64,000 nucleotides of DNA from Chthoniobacter flavus Ellin428 (GCF_000173075.1 NZ_ABVL01000004.1:1-64000); one strand, 5' to 3'. Counted from the stretch's first letter, positions 33,929-42,540 are shown. Translations and numbers: made by a program. Notes: generated from the sequence alone by a model not told the origin.

Positions 33929-34446
33929 TGTTCGAGGTGGGCCTTGAAAGCGGCGAGCGTCTTGTTCGCAATGTTTTCGATGAAAAAGCCGCAGATGATC
34001 GGCTCCGCCAGCCAGCCGAGGAAAGGAATGCGGAATTTCAGATCGTGGATGATCTCCACGCGAGTGCCGTCACGGGTGGGCGTAAGCGTCCAGACGACTT
34101 TCATGCCCTTCGTCCACTTGCGCAGATGCTCGAAGTGAAGTTCGAGGGCATGCTCGTCCGCCCGATACTCGGAAACCCAGGAAATCGGGATGCCGGAACG
34201 GGAGGCGGCCATTTGCACAATGCTTCCCCTTTCATTTGTCTCCAGGGTCCGGACGTAGCGGTAGTGGGAAAGCAGTTCCGGCCAGCGATTCAAATCGCTG
34301 ACCAGGGCAAAGATTTTTTCCCGCGGAGCGCGGATGTGAATGAAGTTGCCGGTGTGCAAGCCGGGCAATCTCCCGAGCCAACCCCTTGCTGTCGAATGAA
34401 ATCGAGATGGCAGAGAAGCAGTGGCAGCGCAAGTTTCCGAATCCAC
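33925..34446 (-). CDS. SRPBCC-family protein (cyclase/COQ10-like)
   Basis: A protein of up to 173 residues with a START-like SRPBCC fold. From about residue 33 it reads GNFIHIRAPREKIFALVSDL and NRWPELLSHYRYVRTLE, and later EIIHDLKFRIPFLGWLAEP and a C-terminal helix. This is the pattern of polyketide cyclase/COQ10 proteins, which bind hydrophobic ligands. The start is unsure: GTG at 34446 is given, but a TTG just before GNFIHI, with GGGAG about 10 bases upstream, is as likely. It overlaps the ketosynthase by ATGA, so both are probably one functional unit. Confidence 0.78.
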   Translation of the reverse strand: MDSETCAATASLPSRFHSTARGWLGRLPGLHTGNFIHIRAPREKIFALVSDLNRWPELLSHYRYVRTLETNERGSIVQMAASRSGIPISWVSEYRADEHALELHFEHLRKWTKGMKVVWTLTPTRDGTRVEIIHDLKFRIPFLGWLAEPIICGFFIENIANKTLAAFKAHLEQ

Positions 34447-34447
34447 G

Positions 34448-34648
34448 TTACTGCGAGGGCTTTTCCGGCGTCAGGATGCGATATCGCAAATTGGGAAAGG
34501 AACGGAAGCCACTGTCGAATGTGACCATTCAAAGAACGAGGTCGCCGTCCTCTTGATGCTGGTTAACCCACGACGCGGCCGACCGGTGGTGTAGGTGGGC
34601 GCCGTGGATGAGCGGCAGAAGGACATTAATGTCCCATAAAACGGCCAT
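34448..34648 (-). pseudogene. VapC-type PIN toxin with internal deletion
   Basis: The frame starting at 34648 gives the N-terminus of a PIN-domain toxin, MAVLWDINVLLPLIHGAHLH, with the first metal-binding Asp, and stops at 34529 after 39 residues. Directly after it, 34528-34448 reads MVTFDSGFRSFPNLRYRIL, the end of a PIN domain. About 65 central residues with the remaining catalytic acids are missing, so the toxin should be dead. The start overlaps the intact antitoxin by 23 bases, as usual for vapBC. Confidence 0.72.
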
Positions 34649-34904
34649 GGGCATCGGCTTCCTCAGCCAGTAACTGATCCTCAGCAGCCGAAACCATTTC
34701 CGGAGTTGTTTTTCGATGGGGGTCTTGGGGTTGAATGAGGGGGAACGAAGTACGGCAAGGAGCGCCGGAAGAGCCGTTTTGACGTCTTTCCAAAAAAAGT
34801 TCCAAGGCGGCCGCAACCAGATCTTTAAGGGCCTGTCCTTGAAGGGCAGCTTGGGCCTTGGCCCGACGAAGCAGGGCATCTGGCAGATCTACAGTCGTTC
34901 TCAT
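34626..34904 (-). CDS. VapB-type antitoxin
   Basis: A 92-residue protein beginning MRTTVDLPDALLRRAKAQAA, a ribbon-helix-helix/VapB-like DNA-binding N-terminus (beta strand RTTVDLP then two helices to about 45). A hydrophilic tail follows that would wrap the toxin. Start 34904 is the first Met and the motif starts at residue 2. It is intact although its toxin partner is deleted, so it may persist as a solo regulator. Reading frame upstream of 34904 is open but overlaps the reductase gene. Confidence 0.72.
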   Translation of the reverse strand: MRTTVDLPDALLRRAKAQAALQGQALKDLVAAALELFLERRQNGSSGAPCRTSFPLIQPQDPHRKTTPEMVSAAEDQLLAEEADAHGRFMGH

Positions 34905-34921
34905 AAAATCAGCTTGGCATA

Positions 34922-35626
34922 TTACTGCTTTTCCGCGACCCGGATTCTGTATCGCAGGAAACACTCGTCCTCGATGACCTCCATCGAGCGCAGGTGCGCG
35001 TTGATGGATTTGGGCAGGAAATCGCCGGCGATGCCGGTGATGGTCGTGGCCTTGATTCCGCCGAAAATTTTCGGGGCAAGGGTGAGATGGATTTCGTCGA
35101 TCAACCCGGCGGAGAGCAGGGCGCGGAAGATTTGGGCGCCGCCTTCGCAGACCAGGCGCTTCACGCCGTAATCGGCGCGCAGGGTGGCGAGCATGCCGGC
35201 GAGATTCACCGCCGGACCCTCGTGCAGCCAGAGGTCGGCCTTGCCGGCGAGTGCGCTTTGCACCCGGGCCGGCATGCGCGTGGTGGAGAAGATGATGATC
35301 GGTGAAAAGGTGCTTTCGAAAACGCGCAGCGCGGGGTCGATGCGGCCGGAATTGGTGAGCAACACGCGCAACGGATAGGCGCTTTGTCCACGCTTCACCC
35401 GCGCCGTGCGCAACGCCGGATCGGGCAGGCCCATCGTCATGTTGTCCGTCGCGATGGTCTTGGCTCCGGCGAGAATGGCATCGCACTCGGCGCGAATCTC
35501 CACGAGACGCCGCTTGTCTTTCGGCGAGGTGAAATTCGCCGGTGTGCTGCGGCGTGTGGAGATGCGGCCGTCCCACGTCATGGCAAAATTCGACGTGACG
35601 AAAGGGCGGGGCGGCTGGCGCGGCAT
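34922..35626 (-). CDS. RibD C-terminal/dihydrofolate reductase-like reductase
   Basis: A 234-residue stand-alone RibD_C protein, likely a pyrimidine-phosphate reductase of riboflavin synthesis or a relative. Motifs are SNFAMTWDGRIS (N-terminal substrate strand), ECDAILAGAKTIATDNM, RVLLTNSGRIDP, and VKRLVCEGGAQIFRALLSAG, the dinucleotide-binding glycine motif. No deaminase domain is fused. The start codon directly follows the flippase stop, so they form an operon with the membrane protein upstream. A role in a pathway other than riboflavin is possible because no other rib gene is nearby. Confidence 0.83.
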   Translation of the reverse strand: MPRQPPRPFVTSNFAMTWDGRISTRRSTPANFTSPKDKRRLVEIRAECDAILAGAKTIATDNMTMGLPDPALRTARVKRGQSAYPLRVLLTNSGRIDPALRVFESTFSPIIIFSTTRMPARVQSALAGKADLWLHEGPAVNLAGMLATLRADYGVKRLVCEGGAQIFRALLSAGLIDEIHLTLAPKIFGGIKATTITGIAGDFLPKSINAHLRSMEVIEDECFLRYRIRVAEKQ

Positions 35627-36739
35627 TTAGCGTTTTGCTTTGTCGGGCTCGCCCTTGGACCCACCACCGCTTGCCCCGTGCACCGCCACTTCGGCGGTTT
35701 CGAGGGCCACTTCTTCTTCCGCGACGGTGTGCTCGAGCTCGGCGACTTCGCTGCGGATATCGCGCAGACGGGCGTGATCCGAGGGGCGGTAAAACAGGTA
35801 GACGACCCCGCCGATGATTCCCCAGAAGAAGGTGAGGAAGTACCCGCAGAGGGAAACGAGCGACGCGTCCGACACGGGCACGCTGCAAAGGTGATTGAGA
35901 AAAACCTGGAACAGCCCTTCGCGCACGCCGAGCCCGCCGATGCTGATGGGCATGGCCGAGATCGTGTTGACGATGGGCATGATCGCGCACATCTCGGCGA
36001 AGGTGGGCATGCGGACGTTGTCATGCCGCAAGGCCTGGCCGGCGCAATAGAAGACAGCGAAGTAGCCCAGGTGCGCGAGGAAGGAGAGGCCGAAGGCGGA
36101 GAGTGTGGGCTTCCAGGAGCGACCGTAGAGATTGTAGGCCAGGGCGAGTTCGGCGAGTTTGTCGCGGCCCGGAAAGCGCGCGGGCAGGCGGTGGATCCAG
36201 CCCCGGCTGGTCATGATGTAGATGCCATGCAGGCCGCCGAAGCTGCCACCCAGAATGATGATCGCCGGCCAGACGAACTTGTCCACCACCGGAGAACTCA
36301 TCAGCCATTGCCAATCGGCGATAATCAGCACCGCGGCAAAAACGCTGAGGGCAATGAGCCCGACGAGCCGGTCCACGAGCACGGAAAGCAGGGCGACGGT
36401 GCGTTTCCCGGGAGTCTCCTTGAGAAGGTAAAAAGTCTTGATGACATCGCCGCCTGTGCCGCCGGGGATGATGAAATTGAAGAAGACACCGATGAGCAGC
36501 AGGCAACACAGGCGGACCCACCCCAACTCGATCCCCTGCACGCGCAGAAGCAGTTGCCAACGCCAGCCGGCGATGACTTCGACCAGCCCATACATGATGA
36601 ACCCGAGGAAGAGCCATCGGGCATCCGCATTCCGCAGCGTCGTGGCCATCTTCGCCCGGACCTGAGGGTCATGAAAGAGATAGTACAGGATCGCCACCGT
36701 GACGACGATCTGGAACATGGTGGCGAGGGCTTTTTTCAA
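35627..36739 (-). CDS. YbhN/UPF0104-type membrane protein (LPG-synthase TM-like flippase)
   Basis: About 370 residues with eight or so transmembrane helices, of the YbhN/AglD/MprF N-terminal family (putative lipid or glycolipid flippases). Signature motifs are IIPGGTGGDVIKTFYL near residue 93 and ISIGGLGVREGLFQVFL later, with ALLSVLVDRLVGLIAL between. A TTG start at 36739 (LKKALATMFQ) is preferred because it begins the usual KKAL helix; ATG 36718 is an alternative. A longer frame to 36820 would translate a repeat module. The C-terminus ends in an acidic coiled stretch (about 340-365). Confidence 0.8.
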   Translation of the reverse strand: MKKALATMFQIVVTVAILYYLFHDPQVRAKMATTLRNADARWLFLGFIMYGLVEVIAGWRWQLLLRVQGIELGWVRLCCLLLIGVFFNFIIPGGTGGDVIKTFYLLKETPGKRTVALLSVLVDRLVGLIALSVFAAVLIIADWQWLMSSPVVDKFVWPAIIILGGSFGGLHGIYIMTSRGWIHRLPARFPGRDKLAELALAYNLYGRSWKPTLSAFGLSFLAHLGYFAVFYCAGQALRHDNVRMPTFAEMCAIMPIVNTISAMPISIGGLGVREGLFQVFLNHLCSVPVSDASLVSLCGYFLTFFWGIIGGVVYLFYRPSDHARLRDIRSEVAELEHTVAEEEVALETAEVAVHGASGGGSKGEPDKAKR

Positions 36740-36740
36740 A

Positions 36741-36934
36741 GGATGAAGGAGGAGGGGTGAAGGATGAAGAATCTCGCTGCTAAAGCAAGTGGCTCTTGTG
36801 AAGGCTGATACAACAGCCAACAGGGCAGCTCGTGGTCAGCCATTCGGGCAGGAATAGGTCGAGCGGCGCCGCGAGCAAGGGCGTGGCTTGGCGAGGCAGG
36901 TTATTCATCCTTCCGCCTTCATCCTTCTCTTCTC
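36741..36934. repeat. Inverted-repeat module, GGATGAAGGA arms
   Basis: The left arm starts GGATGAAGGAGG (36741-36772) and the right arm is its complement TTCATCCTTC with CTTCATCCTTCTCTTCTC (36904-36934). Both arms are built of a repeated GGATGAAG unit and flank about 130 bases of unrelated sequence. It fills the gap between the flippase and the epimerase. The same arms recur at 63945-64000. Confidence 0.75.
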
Positions 36935-37844
36935 ACGCGCCGTATTTCTGGGTCCACTTTTCTCGCGCTTCGATGATCTCTTCTTTGGTGCGCCGCGGAC
37001 TCATCTCGAAGACGAAAAGAGTATCGCGCGGCAGCAGGGGAATGAGCTGGTCGTAATCGATATCGCCCATGAAGGGCGCGAGATGGTCGCGGCCTGGCCA
37101 TTTCGTATCGTGCAAATGGCAACCGATGAGCCGGGGCGCCGCCTCGCTGAGCCATTCGCGGTGATCGAGGAAACCGAGATTGTGCTTCACCTGGACGTGC
37201 CCGAAATCGTGCCAGTAGCCGACCTCCGGGACGTTGAATTCATTCAGCACCGTGGCCATTTCCAGCTCGTTGGGAATTTCCTCGTAGCTGTGCCGGCTTT
37301 CGATGCCGAGCTGCACGCCCTTGCCCTGCGCGTATTCCACGACGCGCTTCAGGCAATCGCGCGCCCGCTGGAGATACGGTGCGGCCTTGTCCTCGCGCTT
37401 GCGAATGCACTCCATCTTCTCGCGCACAAAGGTTCGCGAGTGCAGCAGCCCGACCTCGGCCATGTGCACGAGCTTGTCGGTGTATTGATCGATCGGCGTC
37501 CGGCCGAGATGCAGCACCACGAAGCGCGCACCGAACCGCTGGGCAAAATCGATGGTTTGGAAAGTGTGCTTCAGCGCCCGGTCGCGTTCTCGCGGATCGG
37601 TCGAGGAGAATTGATAGCAGTCGGGCGCCGCCCGGGTGATCTCGATCGGCAGTGGGCAGAAATTGTGGAGGCTGGAAATGGTGAACCCGCCCTTGTTGAA
37701 GCGCCGCTGGATGCCTTCCATGAGCGACAGACGGATGCCGTGCCCGAGCTCCACGCGCTCAAAACCGAGATCGAGGATTTCTTGCAGCATCGCTTCGCCG
37801 TCCTGGTGACGGCTGGAGTTCCAACAGGTCGAAAACGAAAGCAT
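36933..37844 (-). CDS. Sugar phosphate isomerase/epimerase-like TIM-barrel protein
   Basis: A 303-residue protein of the xylose isomerase-like AP-endonuclease-2 fold. It begins MLSFSTCWNSSRHQDGEAML, then FERVELGHGI, AQRFGARFVVLHLGR, QLGIESRHSYEEIP, PEVGYWHDFGHVQVK and RLIGCHLHDTKW. The His, Asp and Glu residues in these strands are the usual metal ligands. Start 37844 was chosen because the barrel starts there; the frame is open another 48 bases. Substrate unknown. The MFS transporter lies just upstream on the same strand. Confidence 0.83.
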   Translation of the reverse strand: MLSFSTCWNSSRHQDGEAMLQEILDLGFERVELGHGIRLSLMEGIQRRFNKGGFTISSLHNFCPLPIEITRAAPDCYQFSSTDPRERDRALKHTFQTIDFAQRFGARFVVLHLGRTPIDQYTDKLVHMAEVGLLHSRTFVREKMECIRKREDKAAPYLQRARDCLKRVVEYAQGKGVQLGIESRHSYEEIPNELEMATVLNEFNVPEVGYWHDFGHVQVKHNLGFLDHREWLSEAAPRLIGCHLHDTKWPGRDHLAPFMGDIDYDQLIPLLPRDTLFVFEMSPRRTKEEIIEAREKWTQKYGA

Positions 37845-37895
37845 TGCAGATTTCTTCGGGCGAGAGTGGCGTGGGAAATGGTCAATCGGCAATGC

Positions 37896-39272
37896 CTAAT
37901 CCGCGGAGTCGGTTGATTTTTCCGGGGTTTGCAAAGGGCCGATCTGGCGGACTTGCGGCCATTTCCAGGCGATTCCGAGCACCACGAAGATGGTCCCGAT
38001 GCCTCCGCCGACGACAGAAAGCACCGGTCCGAAGAGCGCTGCGGTGATACCGGATTCAAACGCGCCGACTTCATTCGAGGAGCCAATGAAGATGTTGTTC
38101 ACCGCCGAGACGCGGCCGCGCATGGCATCCGGGGTCAGCAATTGCACCAGGGTATGGCGCACCACCACGCTCACATTGTCGCAGCAGCCGGTGAAGGCGA
38201 GGGCGACGAAGGAAAGCGCGTAATTGTGTGACAGGCCGAAGATGATGGTCGCCACACCGAAGCCCGCGACCGCGAGCAACATGGCGTCGCCCGCTTTTTT
38301 CAAGGGCGGCCGGTGGGCGAGGATGAAGGCCATGAGTACCGCGCCGATAGAGGGCGCCGTGCGCAACCAGCCGAGTCCCACGGCTCCGACTCCAAGGATG
38401 CGATCGGCAAAGATGGGCAACAAGGCCAGTGCGCCGCCGAGCAGTACGGCAAAGAGATCGAGGGTGATCGTGGCGAGGATGATCTTGTTTTCGCAAACGA
38501 AGCGCAGCCCGGTGAAGAGGTCCTCCAGCGGGTGCGGATGTGTCTCGGCGATTTCCTGCGGAGCGAAAATGGGGAGGATGAAGAGGAAGCCGATCAGCCC
38601 GCAGCAGGCATCGAGAGCGTAGACTGAGGGGATATTGATATGCGCGATGGCCAGTCCGCCGAGTGCCGGACCGAGCACGCAGGTGAGCTCGAAATTGCTG
38701 CTGTTCCACATCACCGCATTGCTCAAGGCGGAACGGGGCACCAGGTTGGGGAAAAGCGCGCTGCGCGCCGCCCAGCCAAAGGCGCGGCTGATGCCATTGA
38801 TGAACAGCAGGAGATACATGAGCGGGAGGGCCGCCTCGAAGATGACCCCGTTCTTTTCCCCGAAGAGTGCCGCCATCCAGTAGAGAGCGTGCATGGCTGC
38901 GGCAAGCGGGGCGATGGCCGGCACCGCGACATGTTCCCAGGCCAGGACCGTCAGACCGATCGAAGTCAGCATGGAAAGCAACTGCGTGATGAGGATGATG
39001 ACCTTGCGATTCATCCGATCCGTGGTGATGCCCGCGGGAATCGAGAGAAAGATGATCGGCAACGCGCCCATGAGACCGACCAACCCGAGCGCCGTGGCCG
39101 AGTGGGTGCGCTGAAAGATTTCATACCCGAGCGCCACGCCCAGCATTTGCCGCCCGAGGTTCGCCACGAAGCTGCTCACGGCATAGCTGCGATAAGCCGG
39201 AGACCGGAAGGCCGCATAGGCATCGCGTTTGGCTGGGGCGGGCGAGGGGACGTCCGTCGGGGCTTGGGACAT
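37896..39272 (-). CDS. MFS transporter (MFS_3/EntS-like)
   Basis: A 458-residue membrane transporter with about twelve helices. The N-terminus is MSQAPTDVPSPAPAKRDAYA, then FRSPAYRSYAVSSFVANLG and LPIIFLSIPAGITTDRMNRK, the MFS motif A position (GxxxDRxxRK). A second half begins near VLGPALGGLAIAHI. It resembles MFS_3 exporters such as EntS. Start 39272 was chosen because the frame upstream runs into a repeat module. It ends 51 bases before the epimerase start and may be co-transcribed. Confidence 0.85.
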   Translation of the reverse strand: MSQAPTDVPSPAPAKRDAYAAFRSPAYRSYAVSSFVANLGRQMLGVALGYEIFQRTHSATALGLVGLMGALPIIFLSIPAGITTDRMNRKVIILITQLLSMLTSIGLTVLAWEHVAVPAIAPLAAAMHALYWMAALFGEKNGVIFEAALPLMYLLLFINGISRAFGWAARSALFPNLVPRSALSNAVMWNSSNFELTCVLGPALGGLAIAHINIPSVYALDACCGLIGFLFILPIFAPQEIAETHPHPLEDLFTGLRFVCENKIILATITLDLFAVLLGGALALLPIFADRILGVGAVGLGWLRTAPSIGAVLMAFILAHRPPLKKAGDAMLLAVAGFGVATIIFGLSHNYALSFVALAFTGCCDNVSVVVRHTLVQLLTPDAMRGRVSAVNNIFIGSSNEVGAFESGITAALFGPVLSVVGGGIGTIFVVLGIAWKWPQVRQIGPLQTPEKSTDSAD

Positions 39273-39341
39273 GAGCCGCCCAGCGTGGCTGCTGGTGCCC
39301 CGCGCGACAAGCCGGTTTAAGACGCCGAGACGCCTTCGGCG

Positions 39342-39513
39342 CAACATCCAACATCCAACGCCCAACATCCAATGAACCTACCGCCGAGCCAACCATCCCG
39401 GCAGCACGCTTGCGCCATTGGATGTTGGACGTTGGGTGTTGGACGTTGGGTGTTGGACGTTGGGTGTTGGACGTTGGGTGTTTGGTGTTGGGTGTTTGGT
39501 GTTTGGTGTTTTT
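39342..39513. repeat. Inverted-repeat module with tandem TTGGACGTTGGGTG units
   Basis: The left arm is a run of CAACATCCAACATCCAACG and CCCAACATCCAATG (39342-39374). The right arm is CATTGGATGTTGG followed by four 14-base TTGGACGTTGGGTG units and TTTGGTGTTGGGTG variants (39416-39513). The loop includes CACGCTTGCGCCATTGG, which recurs nearly intact as CACGCATGCGCCATTGG in the module at 49315. It occupies a 329-base gap between the MFS start and adk. Confidence 0.85.
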
Positions 39514-39601
39514 CCCCTCCCTCCCGGTGCAAAATGACGCACTTTCCTCTTTGCAGCCGCTAAAACGCCACGTTTAGTGGGCCGCACTCCCCAGTGAAGT
39601 T

Positions 39602-40186
39602 ATGAAATATCGGACCTATCTTATTTTCGGCGCTCCCGGCAGCGGCAAAGGCACGCAAGGCAAAATCCTTGGCGCGATCCCGCGGTTTTTCCACTGCGCA
39701 TGCGGCGACGTCTTTCGCCAGCTCGATACGCGCACGGCGGTCGGTCAGGCTTTCATGGAATACTCCAGCCGCGGCGAACTCGTGCCCGATGAAATCACGG
39801 TGAAGCTCTGGATGGCGCGCATCGGCGACATGGTCGGCTCGCACACCTTCAAGCCGGATATCGACTCGCTGGTGCTCGATGGCATTCCGCGGAGCGTGAA
39901 CCAGGCGAAGCTCATGCAGGAGATGATCGAGGTGAAAAAGGTGTTCCATCTCTCCTGCCCGGATCGCAACGCCCTCGTCACGCGTCTCAAAAAGCGCGCG
40001 CTCAAGGAAAACCGGTTCGACGATGCGAACGAAGAAACCATCCGGCGCCGTCTCGCCACTTACGATGAGGAATCGAAGCCGGTCCTCGAGTTTTACGGGC
40101 CGAATCTGGTGGAGGATATCGATGCCACGCAGACGCCGGTGAAGGTGCTGCAGGATATTCTGTTCGCGGTGAACGCGGGAAGCTGA
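39602..40186 (+). CDS. adk: Adenylate kinase-type nucleoside monophosphate kinase
   Basis: A 194-residue NMP kinase. It has the P-loop GAPGSGKGTQ (residues 10-19), ISRGELVPDE-type NMP-binding region (YSSRGELVPDEITVKLW), LVLDGIPRS (the usual DGFPR site with Phe replaced by Ile) and RRRLATYDEESKPVLEFY near the end. The LID is short (RLKKRALKENRFDD), as in short-type kinases. Most likely adenylate kinase, but a UMP/CMP-kinase-like role cannot be excluded. Upstream and downstream gaps each carry an inverted-repeat module. Confidence 0.82.
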   Translation: MKYRTYLIFGAPGSGKGTQGKILGAIPRFFHCACGDVFRQLDTRTAVGQAFMEYSSRGELVPDEITVKLWMARIGDMVGSHTFKPDIDSLVLDGIPRSVNQAKLMQEMIEVKKVFHLSCPDRNALVTRLKKRALKENRFDDANEETIRRRLATYDEESKPVLEFYGPNLVEDIDATQTPVKVLQDILFAVNAGS

Positions 40187-40192
40187 CGAAAA

Positions 40193-40347
40193 AGTTGAGA
40201 GTTGTGAGTTGAGGGTTGAGAGTCCTCCGCTTTCCCGCTTTTGTGCGGCGCTCCGCGCCGAAAGGATGATGTAATCTGCACGCCGCGGAGCGGCCATTCC
40301 GCGGCTTCGTGGTGGACTCTCAACTCTCAACCATCAACTCTCAACTT
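40193..40347. repeat. Inverted-repeat module, GTTGAGAGTT arms
   Basis: The left arm is AGTTGAGAGTTGTGAGTTGAG-like tandem sequence (40193-40223) and the right arm is its complement built on CTCAACTCTCAACCATCAAC (40316-40347). The arms enclose about 90 bases rich in CCGCGGAGCGG. Located between adk and fmt, it ends 7 bases before the fmt start. Similar GTTGATAG arms recur at 51527-51711. Confidence 0.8.
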
Positions 40348-40354
40348 CCTTCGC

Positions 40355-41296
40355 ATGCGCGCTATCTTCATGGGGACCGGTGAAATCGGGGTGCCCGCGT
40401 TGACCTGGCTGCTCGACAGTCCCGAATGGGAAGTTGTGGCCGTGGTCACGCAGCCGGACAAACCTGTCGGGCGCAAACAGGAACTGCATGCGCCGGCCAC
40501 CAAGCAACTCGCGTTACAGCGCGGCGTGCCGGTGCTGCAACCCATCAAGCTCCGCACGCCCGAGTCGGTGGCGGAGATCGTGGCTTTGCAAGCGGACGTG
40601 ATCGTCGTGATGGCCTACGGCCAGATTTTGCCGAAGTCAGTGCTCGATGCGCCGCGGTTGGCCTGCCTGAATTTGCACGCTTCCTTGTTGCCGCGTTGGC
40701 GCGGAGCGGCGCCGATTCAGGCGGCGATCGAAGCCGGAGATGCCGCGTCGGGCGTGACAGTCATGTACATGGCCGAAGGGCTCGATACGGGTGACATCCT
40801 GCTCATGCACGAGACGCCGATTAGCGTTCAAGACACCGGCGGCAGCTTGCACGATCGTCTCGCCGATGTTGCCGCGGCCGCGATGGCCGAGGCCTTGCCG
40901 CTCGTCGCCGCGGGACACGCCCCACGCACGCCGCAGGATGAAGCGCGCGCCAACTACGCACCGAAGCTTTCGCGCGAAAATGGCCTCATCGATTGGAAAG
41001 CCACCCCGGCGCAGATCGACCTCCGCATTCGCGCTATGAATCCCTGGCCCGCCGCGCACACTTTCCTGCCGACGCCCGCCGGGCCTCGCCAGCTCAAGGT
41101 CTTTGGTTGCGCTTTGCAAAGCGGTGGTTCCGGTGCTTCCGGCGAAGTGCTGCGGGCCGATGCGCAAGGCCTGCTCGTCTCGGCGCAAGGTGGCACCGTG
41201 CTGCTGAACGAGATCCAACTCGAAGGTAAGCGCCGTATGCCGGCGGGCGAATTCCTCCGTGGTCACTCCATCGCGCCCGGCACGATTCTCGGTTAA
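40355..41296 (+). CDS. fmt: Methionyl-tRNA formyltransferase
   Basis: A 313-residue enzyme that formylates Met-tRNA(fMet). It starts MRAIFMGTGEIGVPALTWLL, then VTQPDKPVGRKQELHAPATK, LNLHASLLPRWRGAAPIQAA with the catalytic Asn/His of the formyltransferase fold, GVTVMYMAEGLDTGDILL, and ENGLIDWKATPAQIDLRIRA at the C-domain boundary. Length fits the family (about 315). The start was chosen at the first Met of the Rossmann strand, beyond the repeat module. The UDG gene follows at once. Confidence 0.96.
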   Translation: MRAIFMGTGEIGVPALTWLLDSPEWEVVAVVTQPDKPVGRKQELHAPATKQLALQRGVPVLQPIKLRTPESVAEIVALQADVIVVMAYGQILPKSVLDAPRLACLNLHASLLPRWRGAAPIQAAIEAGDAASGVTVMYMAEGLDTGDILLMHETPISVQDTGGSLHDRLADVAAAAMAEALPLVAAGHAPRTPQDEARANYAPKLSRENGLIDWKATPAQIDLRIRAMNPWPAAHTFLPTPAGPRQLKVFGCALQSGGSGASGEVLRADAQGLLVSAQGGTVLLNEIQLEGKRRMPAGEFLRGHSIAPGTILG

Positions 41297-41917
41297 ATGC
41301 CCCGTCCCTCCGCCGCTCAACGCCGACTCGACGAACTCGTCACCCACCTCCGCGGCTGCGCGCTGTGCCCGAAGATGCATCGCCCCGCGGTCTCCGGCGG
41401 ACCGGTCTTGAGCAAGGTCATGATTGTCGGCCAGGCGCCCGGCACCAAAGAGCCCGTCCTCGGCCGGCCCTTTGCCTGGACGGCGGGCAAGACGCTCTTC
41501 GGTTGGTTTGAAAAGGCGTGCGGGATGGGCGAGGTCGAGTTTCGCGAGAGCATCTACATGGCGGCGGTCTGCCGCTGCTTCCCCGGCAAGAACGCGACCG
41601 GCGGCGACCGCGTGCCCGATGCGCAGGAAATCGCCACCTGCTCCCGCTGGCTCGAAGCGGAGATCAAGCTGCTGCAGCCCGAACTCCTCATCCCCATCGG
41701 CAAACTCGCCATCGGGCAATTCATCGCCTCCGACAAGCTCACCGAGATCATCGGCAAAAAGTCGCGCGTTACCTATCACGGCCACGACTTCGATATCGTG
41801 CCCCTGCCGCATCCCAGCGGCGCGTCCCCCTGGCACCGCATCGAACCTGGCCGCACCCTGCTCGCCCAGGCCCTCGACCTCATCATCCGCCACCCCGCGT
41901 GGCCGCGGAAGGGGTAG
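41297..41917 (+). CDS. Uracil-DNA glycosylase family protein
   Basis: A 206-residue UDG-superfamily protein, probably a family 4/5-type Fe-S glycosylase. CALCP near the N-terminus and CRCFPG plus CSRWL supply four possible cluster cysteines. The active-site strand is VGQAPGTKEPVLGRPFAW, the C-terminal motif is PLPHPSGASPW. These are UDG motifs I and II. The gene starts directly after the fmt stop, so both are likely co-transcribed. Substrate range not inferred. Confidence 0.85.
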   Translation: MPRPSAAQRRLDELVTHLRGCALCPKMHRPAVSGGPVLSKVMIVGQAPGTKEPVLGRPFAWTAGKTLFGWFEKACGMGEVEFRESIYMAAVCRCFPGKNATGGDRVPDAQEIATCSRWLEAEIKLLQPELLIPIGKLAIGQFIASDKLTEIIGKKSRVTYHGHDFDIVPLPHPSGASPWHRIEPGRTLLAQALDLIIRHPAWPRKG

Positions 41918-42457
41918 CTACTTCAGTTCACTCTGCCGCCAGCAGTAGTCGAAGAGCCCTTCGAATTCGACCCGCTGGAGGTCGGCGAGTTCCTTCAGGC
42001 TTTCTTCCGCGCCAAAGCGAGCTTGCTCGCATTCGCCGGTGAATAGGTACGGGTCCCAAGTGTCTTGTCGGGCCATATCCGCGGAGTGCTCGCAGGCCGT
42101 GCGGTGCAATTCATCGAAAATGGGCAGCTTGCCAGCGCGGCGAAACCAGTAGCGGGCATTGTCGAAATCCCCTTCGCGACGATGCATCATGCCGTGCCAG
42201 TAGGAACCGAGATCACCGGGGCTGTCCTGGAAGATCTTGTGAGCCTCGTCGATGGCGTCGAGAGCGTAGAAAAGACCGCCCCGTACCAGAGTAAACATGG
42301 CCGGCTTGCCGATGGCCCGCTGATCGCTGAGCGTGGCGTCATCCGCCGCCCGAAGCTGGAGCAGCAGGTCGTAGTCGAGCGGCTCGGTGGGGATGAGTTT
42401 CCGAAAACGGCCCTCCGCACGGAGAACGCGGTCGATAAAGTCCGAGTAGGTCTTCAT
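41918..42457 (-). CDS. Hypothetical conserved protein, 179 residues
   Basis: A soluble protein with no signal peptide: MKTYSDFIDRVLRAEGRFRK, later LFYALDAIDEAHKIFQDSPG, SYWHGMMHRREGDFDNARYW and RRAGKLPIFDELHRTACEHS. The second half is helical, like a single TPR-type unit; no catalytic motif is seen. Start 42457 is chosen at the Met before the helical start; a longer frame reaches 42514. It is convergent with the UDG gene. I do not recognise the family. Confidence 0.65.
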   Translation of the reverse strand: MKTYSDFIDRVLRAEGRFRKLIPTEPLDYDLLLQLRAADDATLSDQRAIGKPAMFTLVRGGLFYALDAIDEAHKIFQDSPGDLGSYWHGMMHRREGDFDNARYWFRRAGKLPIFDELHRTACEHSADMARQDTWDPYLFTGECEQARFGAEESLKELADLQRVEFEGLFDYCWRQSELK

Positions 42458-42540
42458 GAACCCCAGACTCTGGGCGAATACGAAGGGCGACAAGGAAATT
42501 CCCGACCGTGGCAAGGGGGCTGCTACATAATAATACTGTT

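Noticed and set aside
34626..35622. Long frame through the antitoxin continuing upstream
   Set aside because: Beyond 34904 it lies antisense-free but in a different frame of the RibD-like gene, which has clear motifs; only the VapB-like end is real.
35384..36760. 458-codon plus-strand frame opposite RibD-like and YbhN-like genes
   Set aside because: Shadow frame; the opposite strand has family motifs in order.
39416..39513. Tandem repeat considered as a CRISPR array
   Set aside because: The 14-base units are contiguous with no spacers and are part of an inverted-repeat module.
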